Of a DNA stretch of 64,000 nt, positions 44,504 to 53,931 are shown piece by piece. Numbering within the stretch: position 1 is the first letter of the stretch; every line of letters begins with the position of its first letter. The stretch spans positions 310,001 through 374,000 of the forward strand of contig JAAXTM010000001.1 of assembly GCA_013336525.1 (NCBI GenBank), written 5' to 3'. The notes under the pieces are model-generated. The model worked only from the letters and a program-made list of their open reading frames with translations. It was not told where the DNA came from and did not search any database. This stretch comes from Geobacteraceae bacterium (lineage in GTDB: Bacteria > Desulfobacterota > Desulfuromonadia > Geobacterales > Pseudopelobacteraceae). The position numbers and the translations under genes are program-made.

Positions 44504-44532
44504 GTCTTTCCCCATATTTACAGGAGGTCTTT

Positions 44533-45627
44533 TTGTCACATATCGTAACCATCCAATTTACAAAAGCCGGCAAAATGTATGATTTTGATGCCGGGTTGCT
44601 TGAACTTGCCAAGGGAGATCACGTTGTCGTCGAAACAGAACGGGGCGTAGGGGTCGGACAGCTTGTCAAACCACCAGTGGAAATGGAGGCTGGGGCAACC
44701 GGATCTCTGACACTTGTCAAGCGTAAGGCTACAGCCGAAGACATGGCAACAGTTGAACGTATTTCCCAGAAGGAACAGGAAGCATACCGTTTTTGCGTCA
44801 ATCGTATTATCGAGCGCTCCATGCCGATGAAGCTGGTAAAGGTCGAGTATCAGTTCGACAGCAGCAAGGCGGTCTTTTTCTTCACCGCTGACGGTCGCGT
44901 TGATTTCCGTGATCTGGTAAAAGATCTGGCCCACTCTTTCCATACCCGAATTGAAATGCGGCAGATCGGGGTGCGTGATGAAGCCAAAATGACCGGAGGC
45001 ATCGGCATCTGCGGTCGCGAACTTTGCTGCAGCTCGTTCCTGCGCGAATTCCAGCCAGTTTCAGTAAAAATGGCAAAAGAACAGAATCTTGCTCTCAATC
45101 CCAATAAAATATCCGGACAGTGCGGACGTCTGCTCTGCTGCCTTGATTATGAATACGAAACCTATTGCTGCCTGCGCAAAAACTTCCCGAAATCAGGCAA
45201 ACGGGTCCGCACCGTTAACGCAGTCGGAGTGGTCGATAAAGTCAACATCCTGACCGGAAACATTACACTCAAGCTCGACGACAACAAGATAATCGTCATC
45301 AAACGTGATGAAATCCTGGGAGATGGCGCACCGGTAACTGCTCCGATAGCTGCCGCCCCACCAGTGGCTCCTCGGGCTCCGCAACGTACGCGCGAACGGC
45401 GGCCTGAACAGCGTCGCAAGCAGGAAAAGACTTCACTGGAATCTTACACTCAAGCTGAAAGTGCCGCAAAAATTGCACCCACCCCGCCGGCACGCCAGGA
45501 AACTACGCTAGCAGCGGCTCCAACAGATACACCCAAAACCGGACAACCGCGCAAAAAACATCGTTCCCGCAAACATGGCAGCCGCAAGCCGTCGGGCGAC
45601 ACACCGACACCATCATCAGGAGCCTGA
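44533..45627 (+). CDS. ricT: PSP1 domain protein RicT (YaaT-like) with basic tail
   Basis: A 364-residue protein of the PSP1/YaaT family. The family core has GGIGICGRELCCSSFL, SGQCGRLLCCLDYEYETYCCLRK and a KOW-like end (FPKSGKRVRTVNAVGVVDKVN). In Bacillus, RicT binds Fe-S clusters with RicA and RicF and controls RNase Y. From about residue 260 the tail is Pro/Ala-rich and basic, ending RKKHRSRKHGSRKPSGD, which suggests RNA binding. The start is TTG at 44533 preceded by AGGAGG. The order tmk-holB-ricT-metG parallels the conserved Firmicute order. Confidence 0.9.
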   Translation: MSHIVTIQFTKAGKMYDFDAGLLELAKGDHVVVETERGVGVGQLVKPPVEMEAGATGSLTLVKRKATAEDMATVERISQKEQEAYRFCVNRIIERSMPMKLVKVEYQFDSSKAVFFFTADGRVDFRDLVKDLAHSFHTRIEMRQIGVRDEAKMTGGIGICGRELCCSSFLREFQPVSVKMAKEQNLALNPNKISGQCGRLLCCLDYEYETYCCLRKNFPKSGKRVRTVNAVGVVDKVNILTGNITLKLDDNKIIVIKRDEILGDGAPVTAPIAAAPPVAPRAPQRTRERRPEQRRKQEKTSLESYTQAESAAKIAPTPPARQETTLAAAPTDTPKTGQPRKKHRSRKHGSRKPSGDTPTPSSGA

Positions 45628-45628
45628 T

Positions 45629-47149
45629 ATGAAACCGACCTTTTATGTAACAACACCGATATATTATGTTAACGACGTGCCGCACATCGGCCACGCTTAC
45701 ACAACCGTAGCCGGTGATGTACTTGCCCGCTACAAGCGGCTGATGGGCTATGATGTTTATTTTTTGACCGGCAGTGATGAACATGGACAAAAGGTTGAAA
45801 AAGCCGCCACTACTGCAGGTGAAACGCCATTAGAGTTGGCTGACCGTGTCGTCAAACGTTTTCAGGCACTTTGGGAGCGGCTGGGGATATCCAACAACGA
45901 CTTTATCCGCACGACCCAGGAGCGCCACAAAAACGGAGTCAGCCGGATTTTCAAGGACATCCTCGACAAAGGGGATATTTATCTTGGCGAGTATGAAGAT
46001 TGGTACTGCACCCCCTGTGAAACATTCTGGACCGAAACACAGATAATAGAAGGGCGCTGCCCCGACTGCAACCGTCCGGTTGAAAAGCTCAAAGAAGAAT
46101 CATACTTCTTCCGTATGAGCAAATATCAGGAGCAGCTGGTAGCTCACATCGAGTCGAATCCTGACTTTATCCAACCCAAGAGCAAGCGTAACGAAATCAT
46201 CTCCTTTATCAAGGAAGGTCTGCGGGACCTGTCCGTTTCGCGCACAACCTTTACCTGGGGCATCCCGGTGCCGGGCAACGACCGTCACATAATCTACGTC
46301 TGGTTTGATGCCCTTACCAACTACATCACCGCCCTCGGTTATCCTGATGAAACCGGAAATTACGGCCGCTACTGGCCGGTAGATGTTCACTTGATCGGCA
46401 AAGACATTCTCCGCTTCCACGCTGTCTACTGGCCAACATTTCTGATGGCGGCCGGACTGCCACTACCGAAGAAAGTTTTTGCCCACGGCTGGTGGACTGT
46501 CGAAGGGCAGAAAATGAGCAAGAGCCTCCAGAACGTTGTCGAACCTAACATGCTGATTGATAAATACGGCGTTGACGCAGTCAGATACTTCCTGCTGCGT
46601 GAAGTCCCGTTCGGCTTGGACGGCGACTTCTCTCACACCGCACTTGTCCAGCGGATCAACTCCGATCTGGCCAACGACATCGGCAACCTGCTCAGTCGCT
46701 CCACCGCTATGGCGGTTAAATACTTTGGCGGTATTCTTCCGGCGCCGTCTGAACTGGCGGAAATTGATCAGGCTCTGAAACTGAAGACAGAAGAGATGGT
46801 AACTATTGTAGATAATTTTATTGATGAGCTTGCTTTCAGTAAGGCACTGCAGGCAATATGGGAAGTCATCTCAGCCGGCAATAAATACATTGACGAAACT
46901 GCCCCCTGGACACTTGCCAAAGATCCGGCCAACAGCGACCGTCTTGCCACAGTCATGTACACCCTGCTTGAATCGCAACGCATTACGCAATGCATCCTGT
47001 CGGCCTTCCTGCCGGCAACGTCGGAAAAGGCACTGGCTTCTTTGGGATGGAATGAAGCGGTTTCTAAAGAGGGGTTAGTGTGGGGTGGATTAAAGACTGG
47101 GACAACTATTACCAAGGCTGAAGCCCTGTTTCCGAGGATTGAAGAGTAA
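45629..47149 (+). CDS. metG: Methionyl-tRNA synthetase
   Basis: A 506-residue class I aminoacyl-tRNA synthetase. HIGH motif HIGHAYTT at residues 19-26, KMSKS at 295-299, and a connective-peptide zinc knuckle with CTPC and CPDC. The C-terminal tRNA-binding domain found in some MetG proteins is absent, giving the short form. It begins 1 bp after the ricT stop, with AGGAG inside the ricT end. The 3' end lies 9 bp from a convergent glycosyltransferase gene. Confidence 0.97.
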   Translation: MKPTFYVTTPIYYVNDVPHIGHAYTTVAGDVLARYKRLMGYDVYFLTGSDEHGQKVEKAATTAGETPLELADRVVKRFQALWERLGISNNDFIRTTQERHKNGVSRIFKDILDKGDIYLGEYEDWYCTPCETFWTETQIIEGRCPDCNRPVEKLKEESYFFRMSKYQEQLVAHIESNPDFIQPKSKRNEIISFIKEGLRDLSVSRTTFTWGIPVPGNDRHIIYVWFDALTNYITALGYPDETGNYGRYWPVDVHLIGKDILRFHAVYWPTFLMAAGLPLPKKVFAHGWWTVEGQKMSKSLQNVVEPNMLIDKYGVDAVRYFLLREVPFGLDGDFSHTALVQRINSDLANDIGNLLSRSTAMAVKYFGGILPAPSELAEIDQALKLKTEEMVTIVDNFIDELAFSKALQAIWEVISAGNKYIDETAPWTLAKDPANSDRLATVMYTLLESQRITQCILSAFLPATSEKALASLGWNEAVSKEGLVWGGLKTGTTITKAEALFPRIEE

Positions 47150-47158
47150 AGGGGCTTT

Positions 47159-48286
47159 TTATTTTATTTCGATCCAATCCCGTTTGCAGCACTGTGACGG
47201 CATGGTTCCCACACTCGTTAGCAGCATCATGACGCTATTTACCACTTCATCAACGGTGATATCACTCATGCATTTTGCGTTAATGGGACAGGTGGGCGTG
47301 GTCCCAAAAACAGTGCAGGGGGAACATGACAGTCCCTTGTTGATCACTATGTGACGTTCCCCCTGCGGGGCCCATTTTATGGTATTTCCCGGCCCAAACA
47401 GAGATACCGTTGGCACACCCAACCCAACTGCAATGTGCAACACACCGGAATCGCCACTTATCAAGAGAGAACTCTTTTGAATAACAGCAGCGGTTTCTGG
47501 CAGTGAAGTCATTCCCGCCAGATTCAGCCCCAAACCTCCACCAGCAATTACCTCTCCCTGTTGGCAATCCTCTTTTCCTCCTACGACGACCACCTTGATT
47601 CCAAAAGCGGATAACATTTCAGCCACACGCCGGAAACGGTCAGCACCCCAGCGCTTTTCCAGAATTGACGCGCCGGGGAAAATTGCAACAAACGATTCAG
47701 TACAGAAATGTTGCAGCAGTTCATTTGAGCTGGACACGGTTTGTAGCGGCAATGATAAAACTACTATTCCATTATCCCGCTTACAATCAATTCCCAACGG
47801 CTTCAGCAGTGCGAGAAAACTATCAGCTTCATAGGCACTCTGATCGTACCGTATGCCATGAGTGAACATCCTTCGTCGCTCGTTGGTGTCAAAACCGATC
47901 TTGATCGGGGCGCGTGCTAATCTAGCCACCACCGCTGACAAGTGGTACCATTGTTCTGTATCAATTACGACATCATATCTATCACACAGAGCTTGAATAA
48001 ATTCGAGAGGGTGGTCATAACGCATCACCTTGGCTACAAATGGTATTAACTGAAAAACGCCCAAATTTCTCCGTTCTGCCAGTATAGTGATATGACAGTC
48101 GGGATAGTTTTTTTTAAGGGAATTAATTGCCGGGGCAAGCAGTACAGCATCACCTATGCCGCCGGGTCGGATGATAAGTATTTTTGAAATCGTATCCGGA
48201 GCATTCACCGAAGATGGTGGAAAAATTGTGAATAGCAAACGGCCTACTGTTTTGTCGAATGACTTTAAAAATAATATGCTGAACAT
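47159..48286 (-). CDS. GT9 family heptosyltransferase (WaaF-like)
   Basis: A 375-residue ADP-heptose:LPS heptosyltransferase family protein. KILIIRPGGIGDAVLLAPAI near residues 34-53 is the acceptor-side start of the fold; FPGASILEKRWGADRFRRVAE and LLISGDSGVLHIAVGLGVPTVSLFGPG are the donor-site motifs. The C-terminal part has SCSPC and a later Cys, as in canonical WaaF/WaaQ relatives. It is at the downstream end of the polysaccharide block and probably adds heptose to the LPS inner core. The start region (MFSILFLKSFDKTVG) is a slight extension beyond the usual start. Confidence 0.9.
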   Translation of the reverse strand: MFSILFLKSFDKTVGRLLFTIFPPSSVNAPDTISKILIIRPGGIGDAVLLAPAINSLKKNYPDCHITILAERRNLGVFQLIPFVAKVMRYDHPLEFIQALCDRYDVVIDTEQWYHLSAVVARLARAPIKIGFDTNERRRMFTHGIRYDQSAYEADSFLALLKPLGIDCKRDNGIVVLSLPLQTVSSSNELLQHFCTESFVAIFPGASILEKRWGADRFRRVAEMLSAFGIKVVVVGGKEDCQQGEVIAGGGLGLNLAGMTSLPETAAVIQKSSLLISGDSGVLHIAVGLGVPTVSLFGPGNTIKWAPQGERHIVINKGLSCSPCTVFGTTPTCPINAKCMSDITVDEVVNSVMMLLTSVGTMPSQCCKRDWIEIK

Positions 48287-48427
48287 CCTGGCCCCGACAT
48301 CAGAGAGAAAACAAACAGATATGGTGCCGTTGCCAAAAAACTAAATTTAATTTAGCATTAATTTCTGGCATGACACTCAAGCATGACATAATTCTGGATC
48401 GTTATAATGTGTTTTTAAAATGAGCAA

Positions 48428-49840
48428 TTATTTCATCTTTGTTCCACGCGATGAATCTATTGTGGCCAGCACCATATATGTAATTGTTATTATGGACATA
48501 TTTACCGGCATCATCGTTCTGTACGTACTGGAGGTAAGGTGCCAGGAAAGATCGTGTGGAGTTGCCATATAAATAACAAAAATTCCTGCAAAATATATTG
48601 ATGTCACTGTAGCGCTTAATAAAATATCTTTTAAATAAAAAACTCGCGACTTAATGGCTATTAATACCGTGAATAATAGAATAATTATTGAAGCACCAAT
48701 AGTTACATTTGCTAACATCAACCTGAGAACTGTGAACATCGAGCCATCACTTATTCTATCCGTAATAAGCGTAATAGAATCGAAACCTAAATTAAGATCA
48801 TTTTTTAAATCCCATGCATATTTTATCCATGACCATAACATTATATTTAAAACCAATACCGCCGATATATACCTGAATATTGCAGATCTTATTACGGTAA
48901 GTACCTGATATTTTTTATCTTTTAAAAAGGTGTAAGACAGCACAAAACCTGAAGTCACCGAAAGAAGGTACAGCATACCTTCATTTTTCATTAAAGGTAT
49001 GATTGCTAAAAAGGCAAAACCGGTCAGAAAATCATCTATTATCTCAGTTTTTGCCCATCTCCAGAAAAACAATAGCGAGATACTTGCATAAATTGCCAAA
49101 TAGGCATCCATATACCCGTTCGTAGTATATTCATTGATGCTGAAAAAGACCATCAGATATAAGTAAATATAACTGATGGTAATTTTTTCTGAAAAACTTG
49201 CGACTCCAAGAACAGCAGGAACCAGAAGTATCAATAGACTCAGTCTCGGCACATAATCATTCCAGTAACCAACCAAACAAGAGAATTGAGCTGCAAGAAT
49301 GGCAAGTAACTTGGGATAGTCCACATGTGAAAACTGATATGCAGGGTTGCTCCAGCCAGCAGTCTGATAAAGGCCGTTATTAAAAAATATCATTTTGCCA
49401 TGAAAGAACCAGATATACTGTGCATCCCACCCCAGTTGCGTATTTACTATTACAATTATAAATACAATTGTTGTGAGAAAAGTTGCTATCCCTATAAAAT
49501 ATCCCATTTTGAAATAGTGGGTAAAAGCACCTCGAGTAAAAAACATTGCATAACAAAACCCGACAACTGACAAAAGAGCGCCAATAATAAGTGACATATT
49601 CATATTGAGAATGAATAACATAATCAGGTGATTAATCGAAATTCCCAACAGAATTGTAAAGGAAAGAAACCGGGCGACTTCCTGGTTGGTCTTCGGAATA
49701 TTTCGAAGAGACGCAGGCACAACTGATTGCACCAAGAGACCCAGCCCCAGGAAATATGGTATGAATAAACTAAGGGCAATATACAATTTGTACCCCCTCT
49801 TTTGAATCCAGCACATGACATCGTTCCGGCAGTTGATCAT
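48428..49840 (-). CDS. Polytopic membrane protein, GT-C-like
   Basis: A roughly 470-residue protein with about 12 TM helices. LGWDAQYIWFFHGKM near residue 134 and a C-terminal loop TPHDLSWHLTSSTYRTMMPV recall GT-C glycosyltransferases, which use polyprenyl-phosphate sugars; the exact family is not recognised. It overlaps the 150-residue membrane-anchored gene by about 70 bp, and a polyprenol-phosphate GT2 lies two genes upstream, forming a plausible three-gene unit. Base composition is visibly more A/T-rich than the core genes. The start may be any of the close ATG codons at 49840 or 49816. Confidence 0.7.
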   Translation of the reverse strand: MINCRNDVMCWIQKRGYKLYIALSLFIPYFLGLGLLVQSVVPASLRNIPKTNQEVARFLSFTILLGISINHLIMLFILNMNMSLIIGALLSVVGFCYAMFFTRGAFTHYFKMGYFIGIATFLTTIVFIIVIVNTQLGWDAQYIWFFHGKMIFFNNGLYQTAGWSNPAYQFSHVDYPKLLAILAAQFSCLVGYWNDYVPRLSLLILLVPAVLGVASFSEKITISYIYLYLMVFFSINEYTTNGYMDAYLAIYASISLLFFWRWAKTEIIDDFLTGFAFLAIIPLMKNEGMLYLLSVTSGFVLSYTFLKDKKYQVLTVIRSAIFRYISAVLVLNIMLWSWIKYAWDLKNDLNLGFDSITLITDRISDGSMFTVLRLMLANVTIGASIIILLFTVLIAIKSRVFYLKDILLSATVTSIYFAGIFVIYMATPHDLSWHLTSSTYRTMMPVNMSIITITYMVLATIDSSRGTKMK

Positions 49841-50222
49841 CACTTGCCGTTATCACATAAGGGGATGATTCTGAAACCTGTATAGGATATGCCCCCTCTA
49901 TAATTGCATATCTATTATAAATTCCGATAATAGACGATGACAAGCGGATTGAGGGTAATTGCGATTGCCTCACATACGACCTGACGTATTGAGCCTGCTT
50001 TGGAATGAAGTAATTGGTCACCTCGGTGGAGTCATGTTTAAAATGAGTTTCACCCCCAGAGCGGTCTTTGATAGCGTCCAGAGATTCTATATAGCTATGA
50101 TAATTTTTTAGATCTTTATAACTTACATACTTGTCATATAGATTGAGAACAATCTGAAAATAAACAGACAGAATAAAAATGATATATATTGCTATCCTAT
50201 TTTTCAAACGGTCATTAGCCAT
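49770..50222 (-). CDS. Hypothetical membrane-anchored protein, 150 residues
   Basis: One N-terminal TM helix (about 9-30), a short coiled helix and a periplasmic domain of about 110 residues (QYVRSYVRQSQLPSIRLSS; IVYCP at the end, with two Cys that could pair). No known family is recognised. It overlaps the GT-C-like gene by about 70 bp and lies 38 bp after the GT2 gene, so it is probably a partner of these two. Confidence 0.6.
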   Translation of the reverse strand: MANDRLKNRIAIYIIFILSVYFQIVLNLYDKYVSYKDLKNYHSYIESLDAIKDRSGGETHFKHDSTEVTNYFIPKQAQYVRSYVRQSQLPSIRLSSSIIGIYNRYAIIEGAYPIQVSESSPYVITASDDQLPERCHVLDSKEGVQIVYCP

Positions 50223-50260
50223 ATTTCTCTGATCAGGCGGATGGGTTAAAAGTATGCCTT

Positions 50261-50953
50261 CTATTTATTCAAAACATTATATTTGAAAATGGACCATATG
50301 GCAGAAAAACCGTCCTTCCATCCAATTTTCTTTCCTTCCTCGTACGTTCTGCCGTAATATGAAATACCTACTTCATAAATTCTACACTTCATTTTTGAAA
50401 TCTTCGCCGTGATTTCAGGCTCAAACCCGAATCGATTTTCTTTGATCTCTATCGACTGGATTATTTCGCGTCGAAAGGCTTTATATCCTGTCTCCATATC
50501 GGTGAGATTCAGATTAGTCAACATGTTCGAGAAAAAAGTCAGGAAACCATTTCCAACTCTATGCCAGAAGAATACGACTCTATGCGCCTGATCGCCCATG
50601 AATCTTGAACCGTAAACAACATCAGCCTTTCCTGAAATTATGGGAGCGATCATTTTATGGTAGTCATTTGGATCGTATTCAAGGTCCGCATCCTGAATTA
50701 TAATAATGTCACCAGAACATTTAGAAATTCCAGTTCGCAGTGCGGCACCTTTACCCCTATTCTGGCCGTGATAAAAAATCTTTATTGATTCGTCCCTGAT
50801 TTGGGACAAAATATCGCGGGTTCCGTCATGAGAAAAGTCATCAACCAGAATTATCTCTTTATCAATATCTACAGACTTAACGCAATCCAATATTTCTCTT
50901 ATAGTGGCCTTTTCATTATAAACAGGCATAATAACCGATAATTTAACTGTCAC
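50261..50953 (-). CDS. GT2 polyprenyl-phosphate glycosyltransferase
   Basis: A 230-residue GT-A enzyme: LSVIMPVYNEKATI, IILVDDFSHDGTRDIL, IIIQDADLEYDP with the DxD motif, and LTDMETGYKAFRRE, the motif of dolichol/undecaprenyl-phosphate sugar transferases. GTG start with GGAGG upstream. The likely role is to make a lipid-linked sugar used by the GT-C-like membrane protein nearby. It lacks C-terminal TM helices, so a separate flippase would be needed, and none is seen next to it. Confidence 0.88.
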   Translation of the reverse strand: MTVKLSVIMPVYNEKATIREILDCVKSVDIDKEIILVDDFSHDGTRDILSQIRDESIKIFYHGQNRGKGAALRTGISKCSGDIIIIQDADLEYDPNDYHKMIAPIISGKADVVYGSRFMGDQAHRVVFFWHRVGNGFLTFFSNMLTNLNLTDMETGYKAFRREIIQSIEIKENRFGFEPEITAKISKMKCRIYEVGISYYGRTYEEGKKIGWKDGFSAIWSIFKYNVLNK

Positions 50954-50975
50954 TATTAGGTAGCCTCCGATTGCG

Positions 50976-52148
50976 TTACAAAACTAATTCAACTATCTTT
51001 TGCCATACATCTTCTACAGTTACTAATTTTATGCATTTACCAGCATCAATACTGCCCGTAGCTTTGACGCACTTCAAGTTACAGCCAAAACACTCCATCT
51101 GGTGAAATATTACAACTGGTAAAGGCCCGGGAGTTTTTTTTTCAAGAAGGTAGGGGACAAAACGGCCAAAATGGCCTCCGCCGACTACACAAAACGACGG
51201 GATTCCAACTGCTGCTGCTATGTGCACAGCACTACTATCATTGCCAATAAGCATCTTTGCGCCTTTTATTACAGATACAAATTCTAAAATTGATGTTTTT
51301 CCAGTCCAATCCTCCATCCATCCTGTTTCTTGATCTACTGTCAGTCCAATCAAACGTCTGCCTAAAACAGTTTCACTCTGGCTACCACAGATTATTACCA
51401 TAACACCAAGTACACGATGAATACGCTCACTAAGCTCCGCAAATCTCTCAACAGGCCATTGTTTAAGTGTTAGACTCCCACCAGGGACAACTACAATATA
51501 ATTATGTACATCAAAATTGCGTGGTAGCTTTGCACTTACAGCAAGTTCAGGCATTCCAGCACTAAAATCCTTTATACCGAGATTACGCATGAATTCTGCA
51601 TTGCGCTCAAGCTCCATAATTGTTCTGGTGCTCGCAGGTAACAACCGTGTATACCATCGGTTACTGATCCATCGATGCCATGCAGGTTGATTGTACAAAT
51701 CACCCTTCGAGCCGATACGTTCGGCTGCATTAGACACCCTAACCACAGCGTCCCCACAACTACCATCGCGGGAATACGTTGGGTAAATAGAGACAGCCCA
51801 TGCCCTGCTTCGAAGTAGTTTCCATATTTTAATGCGGTAACGAAAACAGTAGTAAAGACTTTCTCTCTCGACAGGAATGACTTCATCAAAATACGGGAGT
51901 TGAACTGCCAGTTCCGACCAGCTGGCATTTCCCAACAGTACCAATCTATAGCGATTGGGAGGATACAACCTCCGTAAATCCTTCGCCGCATTCAGCCAAA
52001 GAACAAAATCTCCAATGGCATCGAGTCTGACCAGCAGGATTGAAGGCATTATGCCAACTGATGTATCCGAACGAGGCAGCAGTGACATTACCCAGTCACA
52101 GATAAAGTTTCGTAAAAATATGATGAACTCATGGAATTTGTTACTCAT
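50976..52148 (-). CDS. GT9 family glycosyltransferase with Cys-rich C-terminal signature
   Basis: A 390-residue heptosyltransferase-family protein: ILLVRLDAIGDFVLWL near residue 37, VVVPGGSLTLKQWPVERFAELSER, and MLIGNDSSAVHIAAAVGIP. After the donor site it has GGGHFGRFVPY and then MECFGCNLKC, a signature shared with the GT9 at 60118-61245 but not with the WaaF-like one. Probably an LPS core or O-chain transferase. Confidence 0.87.
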   Translation of the reverse strand: MSNKFHEFIIFLRNFICDWVMSLLPRSDTSVGIMPSILLVRLDAIGDFVLWLNAAKDLRRLYPPNRYRLVLLGNASWSELAVQLPYFDEVIPVERESLYYCFRYRIKIWKLLRSRAWAVSIYPTYSRDGSCGDAVVRVSNAAERIGSKGDLYNQPAWHRWISNRWYTRLLPASTRTIMELERNAEFMRNLGIKDFSAGMPELAVSAKLPRNFDVHNYIVVVPGGSLTLKQWPVERFAELSERIHRVLGVMVIICGSQSETVLGRRLIGLTVDQETGWMEDWTGKTSILEFVSVIKGAKMLIGNDSSAVHIAAAVGIPSFCVVGGGHFGRFVPYLLEKKTPGPLPVVIFHQMECFGCNLKCVKATGSIDAGKCIKLVTVEDVWQKIVELVL

Positions 52149-52175
52149 GTCCCACTCTTCTGTGCATCCATGTTT

Positions 52176-52895
52176 TCAACGAGCCACGGCTTTTAATTCA
52201 AATGTAAATATTTGAGGACTCGGCCGATGATACGAACTGTTTGTCACCAGATTCCAGAAGGTGCGGTGCGCCGAATACAGAGCTATCAGGATCCGCTTGG
52301 CAAACCGTGCAACAGGATGTGAACCGGCAGTTCCTAGCGTATCGATAAAATCAACATGCTCAAAGCCTGCACATTTGAGGACAAACAACAGACTGCCTGA
52401 GGTAAAAATTGTGGTATGGGTAAAATCCTCATAAGCCCAGTAGCATCCCGTGGTGGACTGTGCATTGGGAGTTGTCACGATTAAACACCCGCCCTCTTTG
52501 AGAAGATGCGTCCTGACAGAACGAAGTGTTTCAATAATTTCGTTTTTATCTATATGTTCAATAACGTGACTCATGACAATACAATCATATGTTCTACTGA
52601 CGATCCGACAATAATTGATGATAGAATCTATTTTTTCAACGTTCAGTTTCTGTTCGGAACAGAATTCTATTGCTTCCATTGAGATATCAATCCCAGTCAG
52701 GTCCTTGTAGCCTTCTGCGTGCAACGCCTTCAACATCTGGCCAAAACCACAGCCGATGTCCAGAATGGCAGCATTGGGATCGTTCGGTAATTCCCTTTTC
52801 AAATAGGCAGGCAGGGCATACTCGGAATAAAAATCCGGGGCCACATTTCGAAATGAAAAATAGTTTTCATATACTTCCTGATCGAGCGTATTCAT
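52176..52895 (-). CDS. Class I SAM-dependent methyltransferase
   Basis: A 239-residue methyltransferase with motif I AILDIGCGFGQMLKAL, followed by LTGIDISMEAIEFC, IVMSHVIEHIDKNE and GGCLIVTTPNAQS. AAGGCGAAG precedes the ATG. It is located inside the glycosyltransferase block, so it may methylate a sugar residue or cap a polysaccharide chain; the substrate is not known. Confidence 0.85.
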   Translation of the reverse strand: MNTLDQEVYENYFSFRNVAPDFYSEYALPAYLKRELPNDPNAAILDIGCGFGQMLKALHAEGYKDLTGIDISMEAIEFCSEQKLNVEKIDSIINYCRIVSRTYDCIVMSHVIEHIDKNEIIETLRSVRTHLLKEGGCLIVTTPNAQSTTGCYWAYEDFTHTTIFTSGSLLFVLKCAGFEHVDFIDTLGTAGSHPVARFAKRILIALYSAHRTFWNLVTNSSYHRPSPQIFTFELKAVAR

Positions 52896-52994
52896 TGCTT
52901 CGCCTTTTCTTGGATGCGCGTCGGCACTTCAAAGTCTATGCGTCGGAGCGACGTTTTAGATCAGACACATTTTTAAATACTGGCAGATTCCGCT

Positions 52995-53915
52995 TTAAGC
53001 ATGTTTGCACCTGCCGAATTGTCTTTTGATCCACTGGAAATACTTCGACGGATTAATTCGTGTCTGTGCCCTGAAGGTAAACTCATCTGCGGCAAGATCT
53101 GGTACCATAAACATCGGATGCACCAAATCAATTATGGATTCCAGTGAAACATCAGCGAAGGGATTATCACTATCAATTGTATGTGTGGCACCACATCCAA
53201 AGCCAATGTTAGACACCAGATTGGCATTAGGGGTTATAGACAGTCCATTTTGCTGCCATATTGCATACGTCCACTGATAATCCCAAGTATCAAGCTGGTT
53301 ATCATATACTTGCTTAAAACTCTCTAGCCAAGCACCCTGCATTTTTTTGTCAGGTAAGACGTTTTTCAGGTTATAGTACTCACAGAAGTTTGGATAAGAT
53401 GTCATGTCAACGTCGTAGAACTTCCAGGCCCTTTTCCATGTTGCCCATCCCCAGACATGGTTAAGGTGAGAGAAATAGTAACTGCCATCACCTCGGATGG
53501 CACCAAACTGGAAATTAACTCCTCCGATATGCATAATACGCTCGTCATAACGGTAGTAAGCCAAAAGTTGCTCACAAAAAGTAAAAAATGACTTGTCTGG
53601 CAAGCAGTCATCCTCCAGGATAATTGCCTCATCCACCTGGTCAAATACCCAATCCAGACCGCTTGCAACCCTTCTCTTGCAACCCATGTTGGACTCTGCA
53701 TAATTTTTTATGACTTCACAGGGCCAATCGACCTGTTCGATAACAGAACGAACATTGGTGCACTTTTCTACGTCCCCAGGGCGGTCTGACCGCGGGCCGT
53801 CGGCGACAACCAATAGCTTACGCGGTTTGATTCGCCGTATCTCCTCAAAAACCAATGCCGTAGAATCAGGTCGGTTGAATACGAGGAAGACTATTGGAAC
53901 TTCAAATGGTGGCAT
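52995..53915 (-). CDS. GT2-like glycosyltransferase
   Basis: A 306-residue GT-A-type protein: VPIVFLVFNRPDSTALVFEE at the N-terminus and EAIILEDDCLPDKSFFTF with the acidic DxD-like cluster. Related proteins are annotated as hemolytic protein HlpA-like or GNT-I-like transferases. The central aromatic-rich segment HVWGWATWKRAW is also typical of that group. Sugar and acceptor unknown; location indicates surface polysaccharide synthesis. Confidence 0.8.
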   Translation of the reverse strand: MPPFEVPIVFLVFNRPDSTALVFEEIRRIKPRKLLVVADGPRSDRPGDVEKCTNVRSVIEQVDWPCEVIKNYAESNMGCKRRVASGLDWVFDQVDEAIILEDDCLPDKSFFTFCEQLLAYYRYDERIMHIGGVNFQFGAIRGDGSYYFSHLNHVWGWATWKRAWKFYDVDMTSYPNFCEYYNLKNVLPDKKMQGAWLESFKQVYDNQLDTWDYQWTYAIWQQNGLSITPNANLVSNIGFGCGATHTIDSDNPFADVSLESIIDLVHPMFMVPDLAADEFTFRAQTRINPSKYFQWIKRQFGRCKHA

Positions 53916-53931
53916 GGGGCAAGGGTCCTAT

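Noticed and set aside
47115-47165. Weak hairpin with T-run after metG
   Set aside because: Short 6-bp arms with a long loop overlapping the coding end; not convincing as a terminator.
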